NCBI RefSeq assembly: GCF_022024275.1
Contig: NZ_CP091804.1
Coordinates: forward strand, 2,374,501-2,438,500
Reading direction: 5' to 3'
DNA from: Sphingopyxis sp. BSN-002
GTDB lineage: Bacteria; Pseudomonadota; Alphaproteobacteria; Sphingomonadales; Sphingomonadaceae
Length of the DNA: 64,000 nucleotides
Shown piece after piece: positions 8,785 to 15,004 of this stretch; positions within the stretch are counted from its first letter, which is position 1; every line of letters starts with the position of its first letter. The notes beneath the pieces are model-generated. The model did no database searches. It was not told where the DNA came from and saw only the letters and a program-made list of their open reading frames with translations. The translations under genes were made by a program, and so were the position numbers.

Positions 8785-10239
8785 TTACGGGTGCGGCCGC
8801 GCGGCCTCTGCGGCGGCGGCCATCGCGGCGACACGCGCTTCATGATCGGCCCGCGAAATCGGGAAGCGCGATATGAACCAGATGCTGGCGAGCGCGAAGG
8901 CGACCAGCACCCACAGGAAATAGACCGCCAGATTGTCGAGAACCGTCTGGTCGACATGTCCGGGTTTCGCCTGCGCCGGGAAATTCGCGGCGCCGATGAT
9001 CTGCCCGGTCAGGAACAGGCCGATGCCGGTCGCGCATTTCTGGACGAAGAAATAGGCCGAAAAGAAAATGCCTTCGGAGCGCTCGCCGGTCTGCTCCTGC
9101 GACGCCTCGACAATGTCCGATGCCATCGACTGCGCCAGCATCATCGACGCCACCGAGAAAGCGTTCGAGATCGTGATCAGCGTGAAAAGCGTCGGGATCA
9201 GCGCCGCGTCGCCGTTGGCGGGAAACGATCCCGCGAAGCGGAGCAGATAGGGCGAAAGCCCGAAGCACAGTGCGAGCACGCCCGCCGCTACCGCGCCGGT
9301 GCGCTTTTCCATCCGCTTCTGCAACAGTCCCACGACCAGAAAGGCGCCGACGACACCGACGAACAGCGTCGCCGAATAGGCGATGAAACCGGTCTGCGGC
9401 ATCTCCCAGTAATAGCTCAGCAGATAGGTGGTGATCGAAAAGGTCAGCCCCTGGTTGACGAAAGCGAAGATCGAGCTGCCGAGCAGGATCAGAAACGCCT
9501 TGTTCGACAGGATGGTGCCGATCTTGCGGAGCGTCTGACCCAGCGGCAGATGCGTCGGCGGTGTGCTGTCGGGGTGTGCAAGGCGCCGGTGCGTGGTCCA
9601 TGCCGACACGCTGGTCGCAAGGATCATCAGCACCGCGCCGGTCCAGCCGTAGAGCTGATAGCCGTCGAGGTTGAGCTGGCCGACGGGGTATTTCTCGCTG
9701 GGCACCAGATAGAAGCCGAATGCCAGCGTGAGCATGACCAGCCCGCCGGCCCAGCCGAACACGAACCGCCAGCGCGTCAGCGAGGTGCGTTCGTCATAGT
9801 CGCTGGTCAGCGCAGGTACGACCGAAAGCGCGGGGATTTCATAGCAGGAAACCGCCGCACGCATCAGAAAGGCAAAGAGCAGAAGATAGCCATAGAGCCA
9901 TTGCTGATCGAGCTGCGGCGGGTGCCAGAGCATGATCCACGCGAAAGCCATGGGCAGAATCGAACCGTACATCCACGGGTGCCGTTTGCCCCAGCGACTA
10001 TGCGTCTTGTCGCTCCAGTAACCGACCATCGGATCGATGATCGCGTCCATGAACAATGCGATCAGCAGGATGAAGCCGACGATTCGCGCGTCGAGCCCCA
10101 GCACCTGATTGTAGAGCAGCATCAGCAGCGTGGCGAAGCCGTTGTCCTTGACGCCATAGGCGATCGACCCGAAGCCGTTGCCGAGCTTGACCCGGAACGG
10201 CAGCCGCTCCGATGGCGGCAACGCTGCTGCTGCAGTCAC
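8785..10239 (-). CDS. MFS transporter, glycoside-pentoside-hexuronide (GPH) / MelB-like family
   Basis: Inner-membrane symporter of 484 residues with about 12 hydrophobic segments. The GPH signature is clear near residues 50-80: FMDAIIDPMVGYWSD followed by KTHSRWGKRHPW. The start is taken as GTG at 10239 because its bases overlap the stop of the upstream SDR (GTGA), and the protein then begins with a short hydrophilic N-terminus ending in FRVKLGNGFGSIAYG, the usual start of the first helix. It probably imports a substrate for the flanking catabolic genes by cation symport. GPH members outside sugar transport are common in lipid and steroid gene clusters, so a sugar should not be assumed. Confidence 0.9.
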   Translation of the reverse strand: MTAAAALPPSERLPFRVKLGNGFGSIAYGVKDNGFATLLMLLYNQVLGLDARIVGFILLIALFMDAIIDPMVGYWSDKTHSRWGKRHPWMYGSILPMAFAWIMLWHPPQLDQQWLYGYLLLFAFLMRAAVSCYEIPALSVVPALTSDYDERTSLTRWRFVFGWAGGLVMLTLAFGFYLVPSEKYPVGQLNLDGYQLYGWTGAVLMILATSVSAWTTHRRLAHPDSTPPTHLPLGQTLRKIGTILSNKAFLILLGSSIFAFVNQGLTFSITTYLLSYYWEMPQTGFIAYSATLFVGVVGAFLVVGLLQKRMEKRTGAVAAGVLALCFGLSPYLLRFAGSFPANGDAALIPTLFTLITISNAFSVASMMLAQSMASDIVEASQEQTGERSEGIFFSAYFFVQKCATGIGLFLTGQIIGAANFPAQAKPGHVDQTVLDNLAVYFLWVLVAFALASIWFISRFPISRADHEARVAAMAAAAEAARPHP

Positions 10240-11093
10240 GCTGCGGCTCCGGCTTTCGCCGCTTCCTCCATGGCCAGCAGGGCGTCGAACATGCCCGGCG
10301 TTTCCTTGTCCCACGCGTGGCGCTGGCCGATCGTCAGCCCGCCGTCGACGAGCAGATGCGTGCCCGTCATGAAGGAGGATTCCTCGCTCGCCAGATATGC
10401 CACCGCGTTCGCGATATCCTCGGGCTGACCGCCGCGCGCGACGGGCTGCGCCTGCGCGCTCATCTGCGCGATCACGGCGTTCGCCTGCGTCTTGAGCTCG
10501 CCCGGCACCTCGAGCGAGGCGGTGAAGATGTTGGTGTTGATGAAGCCGGGGCAGATCGCGTTCACGCGAATGCCATACTGCGCCAGATCGGTCGCCGCGA
10601 CCTTGCTGAGGTGCAGCACGCCCGCTTTCGCGACGGCATAGGCGATCGGCGAATAGCCCGCGCCGAGCGCCGCGACGCTCGCCGTGTTGACGATGCTCGC
10701 GCCCTTGCGGTGCTTCATGTGCGGCGCGGCGTAGCGGATGCCCATCGCGACCGATTTGAGGACGAGGTCCATCGTTCGGTCCCAGCCTTCCGGGCTGATC
10801 TCGTCGATCGGCGCGCGGTCGCCGCCCGCCGCGGCATTGTTGAAGACGATGTCGATCCCGCCGGCCTTCGCCGCGGCTTCGTTCATCAGCGCCTCGATAT
10901 CGGCGGGAACGGTGACGTCGCAGCGGACGAAGCTGATCTTGCCGTTCGACTGCTCTGCAAGCGCCTTGCCGCCCGCTTCGTCGATGTCGGCGGCAAAGAC
11001 ATGCGCGCCTTCGCCCGCGAGTTTCAGCACCGCGGCCTTGCCGATGCCCGATGCCGCGCCGGTGACCACGGCGACCTTGCCTGCGAATCGCAT
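10236..11093 (-). CDS. Short-chain dehydrogenase/reductase (SDR)
   Basis: Classical SDR of 285 residues, first gene of a two-gene minus-strand operon with the GPH transporter. Motifs: TGAASGIG near residue 12, an acidic residue in FAADIDEAG indicating NAD(H), FNNAAAGG in place of NNAG, NTASVAALG with the catalytic serine, and YAVAK. The C-terminus is about 25 residues longer than typical SDRs (after VDGGLTIG) and ends in an alanine-rich helix. It is divergent from the acyl-CoA dehydrogenase operon at 11264 across a 170-base region holding two palindromes, so both sides may respond to the same signal. Confidence 0.91.
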   Translation of the reverse strand: MRFAGKVAVVTGAASGIGKAAVLKLAGEGAHVFAADIDEAGGKALAEQSNGKISFVRCDVTVPADIEALMNEAAAKAGGIDIVFNNAAAGGDRAPIDEISPEGWDRTMDLVLKSVAMGIRYAAPHMKHRKGASIVNTASVAALGAGYSPIAYAVAKAGVLHLSKVAATDLAQYGIRVNAICPGFINTNIFTASLEVPGELKTQANAVIAQMSAQAQPVARGGQPEDIANAVAYLASEESSFMTGTHLLVDGGLTIGQRHAWDKETPGMFDALLAMEEAAKAGAAA

Positions 11094-11169
11094 ATCCTCT
11101 GCTCCCGTTTTATTTTGCCACGCAACTTAGGCGCGCGGCGGGGCGCGTCAACGGCTCTCGACCTTCCGT

Positions 11170-11181
11170 TACGGCGCCGTA
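11170..11181. promoter_or_regulatory. 12-bp perfect palindrome in the divergent promoter region
   Basis: TACGGCGCCGTA lies 22 bases before the 7-2-7 repeat at 11203 and 76 bases upstream of the SDR start at 11093. A self-complementary site between two divergent operons is a reasonable operator candidate, but it differs in sequence from the ACGTAAA-type site and may bind another protein or be chance. Confidence 0.35.
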
Positions 11182-11202
11182 GCGTCGGTTCGGGCGCTCA
11201 AG

Positions 11203-11218
11203 TTGACGCTTGCGTAAA
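11203..11218. promoter_or_regulatory. Putative operator: 7-2-7 inverted repeat before the paired acyl-CoA dehydrogenase operon
   Basis: Arms TTGACGC and GCGTAAA with central TT; six of seven arm positions are complementary. Same length, centre and flanks as the site at 8690-8705. It lies 45 bases upstream of the ATG at 11264. TTGACG could also serve as a -35 element, but no convincing -10 is spaced from it. Confidence 0.55.
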
Positions 11219-11263
11219 GTAGCGATCAGGCCTTAGTTTCGAGGCCAGAAGAGGAGCCTGAAG

Positions 11264-12445
11264 ATGAGCGATCTGGACGCCTTCCGCGCCGAAGTGCGCG
11301 CGTGGCTGGAAGCCAATTGTCCCCCCGAAATGCGCGAGCCGATCCGTGAGGAAGGCGACGTCTGCTGGGGTGGCCGCAACTGGGTGTTCAAGAACGATGC
11401 CCAGAAGCAATGGCTCGATGCGTGCGTGTCGAAGGGCTATACCGTCCCCGACTGGCCCACGCCCTATGGCGGCGCCGGGCTGACCCCCGAGCAGACCAAG
11501 GTTCTGAAGCAGGAAATGAAGCGCATCAACGCGCGCTCGCCGCTCGACAGCTTCGGTATCTGGATGCTCGGCCCCGCGCTGCTGCAGTTCGGGACCGAGG
11601 AGCAGAAGGTCCATTATCTGAACCCGATCGCGCGCGGCGAGATCCGCTGGTGCCAGGGCTATTCGGAACCCGGCTCGGGCAGCGACCTCGTGTCGCTCCA
11701 GACCTTCGGCGAGGACAAGGGCGATCACTGGGTCGTCAACGGATCGAAGATCTGGACCAGCTATGCCGACAAGGCCGACTGGATCTTCTGTCTCGTCCGC
11801 ACCGACAAGACGAACAAATATCAGGGCATCACCTTCATGCTCTTCGACATGGCGAGCAAGGGCGTCACGACCAAGCCGATCTTGCTGATCAGCGGCAACT
11901 CGCCCTTCTGCGAAACCTTCTTTGATGATGTCGAAGTGCCGAAGACGCAATATGTCGGCGAGATCAACCGCGGTTGGGACGTCGCCAAATATCTGCTCGG
12001 CCACGAACGCGAGATGATCTCGGGGGGCGGCGCCGGCGGCGACATGGTCAGCATCGGCGGTGCGTTCGCGAAGGCGTTCGGCAAGAATGCGGCGGGCGAA
12101 CTCGACGACCCGATCCTGCGTGCCGAAATGGCGGCGTTCGACACCGACGTCTTTGCGTACCGTGCGATGGGCGAGCGTTTCATGGACATGTGGAAGACCG
12201 GCCGCGCGCATCCGGCGTCGTCGAACATGATGAAATATGTCGGCACCGAACTCAACAAGCGCCGCCACGAACTGGTCATGTCGGGCGGCGGCAGCGAGGC
12301 GCTAGAATGGGACAGCGAAGAGACCAAGGGCGGCGCCCGCGCGCGCGGCTGGCTGCGCACCAAGGCCAATTCGATCGAAGGCGGGACGAGCGAAGTCATG
12401 CTCAACGTCATCGCCAAGCGTATCCTCGACCTGCCCGGAGCCTGA
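11264..12445 (+). CDS. Acyl-CoA dehydrogenase (first subunit of a likely pair)
   Basis: Acyl-CoA dehydrogenase of 393 residues, starting at an ATG after AAGAGGAG. Recognisable parts are the N-terminal helical domain (to about 125), the FAD/substrate beta-domain signature GYSEPGSGSDLVSLQT and the C-terminal helical domain ending in the conserved KANSIEGGTSEVMLNVIAKR. It belongs to the longer, polycyclic/branched substrate type of ACAD common in Sphingomonads and Actinobacteria. It is followed after three bases by a second, shorter ACAD gene, the arrangement found for heterotetrameric (alpha2beta2) enzymes of steroid side-chain catabolism. Pairing and substrate class are inferred. Confidence 0.92.
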   Translation: MSDLDAFRAEVRAWLEANCPPEMREPIREEGDVCWGGRNWVFKNDAQKQWLDACVSKGYTVPDWPTPYGGAGLTPEQTKVLKQEMKRINARSPLDSFGIWMLGPALLQFGTEEQKVHYLNPIARGEIRWCQGYSEPGSGSDLVSLQTFGEDKGDHWVVNGSKIWTSYADKADWIFCLVRTDKTNKYQGITFMLFDMASKGVTTKPILLISGNSPFCETFFDDVEVPKTQYVGEINRGWDVAKYLLGHEREMISGGGAGGDMVSIGGAFAKAFGKNAAGELDDPILRAEMAAFDTDVFAYRAMGERFMDMWKTGRAHPASSNMMKYVGTELNKRRHELVMSGGGSEALEWDSEETKGGARARGWLRTKANSIEGGTSEVMLNVIAKRILDLPGA

Positions 12446-12448
12446 CCC

Positions 12449-13567
12449 ATGCCTTTGTATCACAATGACGACCAGGCGATGCTCAAGGACAGCGTCGCTC
12501 CCTTCGTGGCCGAACAGGCGCCCGTCTCGCACCTGCGCAAGCTGCGCGACGAGGCCGACGCCACCGGCTTCTCGCGCGACCTCTGGACGCAGTTCACCGA
12601 AATGGGCCTGCCCGGCATGCTGGTGCCGGAGGCGCACGGCGGGCTCGGCATGGGACATATGGAAGCAGGCATCGTGCTCGAGGAAATCGGCCGCAACCTG
12701 ACCCCGTCGCCTTTCCTGTCGACCGGCGTCGGCGCGGTCGCCGCGCTCGCCAAGGCGGGCGGCACGCAGGCGGGGCGTTGGCTCCCCGCGATTGCATCGG
12801 GCGAAGCGATCGTCGCGCTGGCGATCGACGAAGGCGCGAAGCACCGCCCCGATCGCATCGCGACGACCGCGACGCGCGCGGGCAACGGCTTCCGTCTCGA
12901 CGGCAAGAAGAGCTTCGTCCTCCACGGCCATGTCGCCGACATGAGCATCGTCGCGGCGAAGACCGACGGCGGCATCACCTTGTTCGCGGTGCCGAAGGAC
13001 GCGAAAGGCCTGACTGCCGATCCGCGCCGGCTTGTGGATTCCAGCCTCGCGAGCCATGTGACGCTCGACGGCGTCGAGGTCGACGCTGACGCTGTGATCG
13101 GTGAGGTCGATGCCGGCGGCGAGATCCTCGACGCTTTGCTCGCCGCTACCCGCACCGGCGCGGCCGCCGAAATGGTCGGCGTCGGGCAGGGCGCGATGGA
13201 CATGACCGTCACCTACCTCAAGGAACGCAAGCAGTTCGGCAAGCTGATCGGCGAGTTCCAGGGCCTCCAGCACCGCGCCGCGCATCTCTATGGCGAGATG
13301 GAAGTCGCGCGCGCCACGGTGATGAAGGCGCAGCAGCTTCTCGACGAAGGCAGCGAGGGCGCGAAGCTGATGGTCTCGGTCGCCAAGGCGAAGGCCGGCC
13401 GCGCCGCCAATCTTGCCGTCCGCGAAGGCGTGCAGATGCACGGCGGCATCGGCATGACCGACGAATATGACATCGGCCTCTATATGAAGCGCGACCGCGC
13501 GCTCGCCGAATTTATGGGCGATGTGCACTACCACATCGACCAGGTCGCCCGCATGAACGGCTATTGA
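12449..13567 (+). CDS. Acyl-CoA dehydrogenase (second subunit of a likely pair)
   Basis: Acyl-CoA dehydrogenase family protein of 372 residues. The middle domain is degenerate: where the upstream paralogue has the GYSEPGSGSDL loop, this one reads VALAIDEGAKHRPDRIATT. The C-terminal domain keeps YLKERKQFGKLIGEFQGLQH and the MHGGIGMTDEYDIGLYMKR region that normally contacts FAD and adenine. Loss of one half-site in one subunit and its retention in the other is what alpha2beta2 ACADs show. The start ATG follows the upstream stop by three bases with GGAG inside the end of that gene. Sequence alone does not show whether it is active on its own. Confidence 0.9.
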   Translation: MPLYHNDDQAMLKDSVAPFVAEQAPVSHLRKLRDEADATGFSRDLWTQFTEMGLPGMLVPEAHGGLGMGHMEAGIVLEEIGRNLTPSPFLSTGVGAVAALAKAGGTQAGRWLPAIASGEAIVALAIDEGAKHRPDRIATTATRAGNGFRLDGKKSFVLHGHVADMSIVAAKTDGGITLFAVPKDAKGLTADPRRLVDSSLASHVTLDGVEVDADAVIGEVDAGGEILDALLAATRTGAAAEMVGVGQGAMDMTVTYLKERKQFGKLIGEFQGLQHRAAHLYGEMEVARATVMKAQQLLDEGSEGAKLMVSVAKAKAGRAANLAVREGVQMHGGIGMTDEYDIGLYMKRDRALAEFMGDVHYHIDQVARMNGY

Positions 13568-13583
13568 GCCGGGGAGAATGACA

Positions 13584-14387
13584 ATGAACCTTCAGGACAT
13601 GTTCGGCCTCGACGGCCGCATCGCGCTCGTCACCGGCGGCTCGCGCGGCATCGGCAAGATGATCGTCGAGGGCTATCTCGCCGCGGGTGCCGCGCGCGTC
13701 TATATCTCGGCGCGCAAGACCGCACAGGTCGAGGAAGCCGTCGCCGATTTCGAGACGCGCTACCCCGGCAAGGTCATCGGCCTGCCGGTCGACCTCGCGA
13801 CGGTCGAGGGCTGCCGTGCGCTCGCCAAGGAACTCGAGGCGCGTGAGGAAAAACTCGACATCCTCGTCAACAATGCCGGCGCGGCGTGGGGCGAGCCGTT
13901 CGAGGGCTTCCCCGAGGCGGGCTGGGACAAGGTGATGGACATCAACGTCAAATCGCCCTTCTTCCTGACGCAGGCGCTCCACGGGCTGATGAAGGCGGCG
14001 GGTACGCCCGAACGCCCCGCGAAGATCATCAACATCGGCTCGATCGACGGCCTTCGTCTCAATCCGTGGGAAACCTACAGCTATCATGCGTCGAAGGCGG
14101 CAATCCTCTATTTGACGAAGCGCCTCGCGGCGCGGCTGGTGCACGACAATATCATCGTCACCGCGATCGCCCCCGGCGCCTTTCAGTCGGACATGAACAA
14201 GGCCGCGCGCGATCATGGCGATGCGGTTGCGAAGAGCATTCCGGTGAAGCGCATCGGTGTGCCCGAAGACATGGCCGGCGCGGCGATCTTCCTCGCGTCG
14301 AAGGCGGGCGACTATGTCGTCGGCGACACGATCGCGGTCGACGGCGGTTTGGTCCACGGCGACCTCAAGACCAGCATCGACGCCTGA
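13584..14387 (+). CDS. SDR oxidoreductase (RhlG/FabG-like)
   Basis: Classical SDR of 267 residues: TGGSRGIG near residue 19, an arginine (SARK) for NADP(H), NNAGAAWGEPF, NIGSIDGLR with the catalytic serine, and YSYHASKAA with the catalytic Tyr and Lys. The WGEPF and GAFQSDMN stretches resemble RhlG-type 3-oxoacyl reductases. An ATG six bases earlier (13578) lies only one base from the GGGGAG ribosome binding site, so the second ATG at 13584 is the better start. Third gene of the acyl-CoA dehydrogenase operon, 16 bases behind it. It probably reduces or oxidises a 3-oxo/3-hydroxyacyl intermediate. Confidence 0.9.
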   Translation: MNLQDMFGLDGRIALVTGGSRGIGKMIVEGYLAAGAARVYISARKTAQVEEAVADFETRYPGKVIGLPVDLATVEGCRALAKELEAREEKLDILVNNAGAAWGEPFEGFPEAGWDKVMDINVKSPFFLTQALHGLMKAAGTPERPAKIINIGSIDGLRLNPWETYSYHASKAAILYLTKRLAARLVHDNIIVTAIAPGAFQSDMNKAARDHGDAVAKSIPVKRIGVPEDMAGAAIFLASKAGDYVVGDTIAVDGGLVHGDLKTSIDA

Positions 14388-14390
14388 TAA

Positions 14391-14418
14391 TTGACTCGAC
14401 ATCTCCTTGGTGTATTAT
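14391..14418 (+). promoter_or_regulatory. Sigma-70-type promoter of the lipoprotein gene
   Basis: TTGACT (14391-14396) and TATTAT (14413-14418) are separated by 16 bases. This is the best-looking housekeeping promoter in the window, just upstream of the ATG at 14446. The -10 lies in the loop of the 14-bp inverted repeat at 14399-14442. Confidence 0.65.
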
Positions 14419-14442
14419 GCAACTAATGCACCAAGGAGATGT
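14399..14442. repeat. Perfect 14-bp inverted repeat flanking a -10 box and covering the ribosome binding site
   Basis: Arms 14399-14412 (ACATCTCCTTGGTG) and 14429-14442 are exactly complementary, with a 16-base loop containing TATTAT. The right arm holds AAGGAG, the ribosome binding site of the gene at 14446. As DNA it could be a two-site operator around the promoter. In RNA reading through from the SDR gene the two arms would pair and hide the AAGGAG, while RNA starting at the internal promoter would lack the left arm. Confidence 0.75.
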
Positions 14443-14445
14443 GCC

Positions 14446-14967
14446 ATGCGTTTCGCCTTTCTGATCCCCCCGATGATGCTTCTCGCCGCCTGCGGGCAGG
14501 GCGAGGAGAAAAAGGACAAGGCCACCGAGGTTTCGATCAACGCCAGCGATGAGCATGGCGGGGTTCAGATCACCACGGGCAAGGACGGCAACGGCCGGCT
14601 CAAGATCGGCGGCGACGGCGTCGATATCGACATGAAGATTCCCGATTTCGTCGATCTCGACGTCGAGGGCGATTTCGACATCGACGGGGTGAAGCTCTAT
14701 CCGGGCAGCAACGTCACGACGGTCAATGTCGACGCGAGCGACAAGAACGGTCAGGACAAGGCGACCGTCGAGCTCGGCTTCACCTCGCCCGCCGCGCCCG
14801 AGAAGGCGGCCGACTGGATGGCGGGCGAATTCGCGAAGAAGAATATCCAGGTTCAGCGCGCCGGCGATACGCTGCGCGGCACGACCAAAGATGGCGACGA
14901 CTTCAGGATCGACTTCGGCCCTGATGGTGCGAATGCCAAGGGCAAGGTGACGATCACCAAGAGCTGA
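14446..14967 (+). CDS. Small lipoprotein of unknown function
   Basis: Predicted lipoprotein of 173 residues. The N-terminus MRFAFLIPPMMLLAACG is a short signal peptide with a lipobox (LLAAC). The rest is hydrophilic and rich in Asp, Gly and Lys, with alternating beta-like strands (VDIDMKIPDFVDLDVEGDFDIDG resembles a repeated adhesin-like or DUF4097-type beta pattern). The start ATG has AAGGAG seven bases upstream. No enzyme motif is visible. It has its own promoter and an unusual inverted repeat over its ribosome binding site, and ends at a strong bidirectional hairpin shared with ppc. Function unknown; an envelope protein is the likely setting. Confidence 0.8.
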   Translation: MRFAFLIPPMMLLAACGQGEEKKDKATEVSINASDEHGGVQITTGKDGNGRLKIGGDGVDIDMKIPDFVDLDVEGDFDIDGVKLYPGSNVTTVNVDASDKNGQDKATVELGFTSPAAPEKAADWMAGEFAKKNIQVQRAGDTLRGTTKDGDDFRIDFGPDGANAKGKVTITKS

Positions 14968-14973
14968 GTTGAT

Positions 14974-15001
14974 GTGGACCCCGGCTTTCGCCGGGGTTCA
15001 C
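14974..15001. terminator. Bidirectional hairpin between the lipoprotein gene and ppc
   Basis: Twelve-bp stem (one mismatch) with loop TTTC, arms 14974-14985 and 14990-15001, between convergent stops. No long T-run. GACCCCGGC-type hairpins of this form are frequent between genes of Sphingomonads. Confidence 0.65.
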
Positions 15002-15004
15002 AAA

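Noticed and set aside
14407..14445. Longer N-terminus for the lipoprotein from an upstream ATG
   Set aside because: It would start inside the promoter's -10 region and displace the signal peptide; the ATG at 14446 has AAGGAG and gives a standard lipobox.
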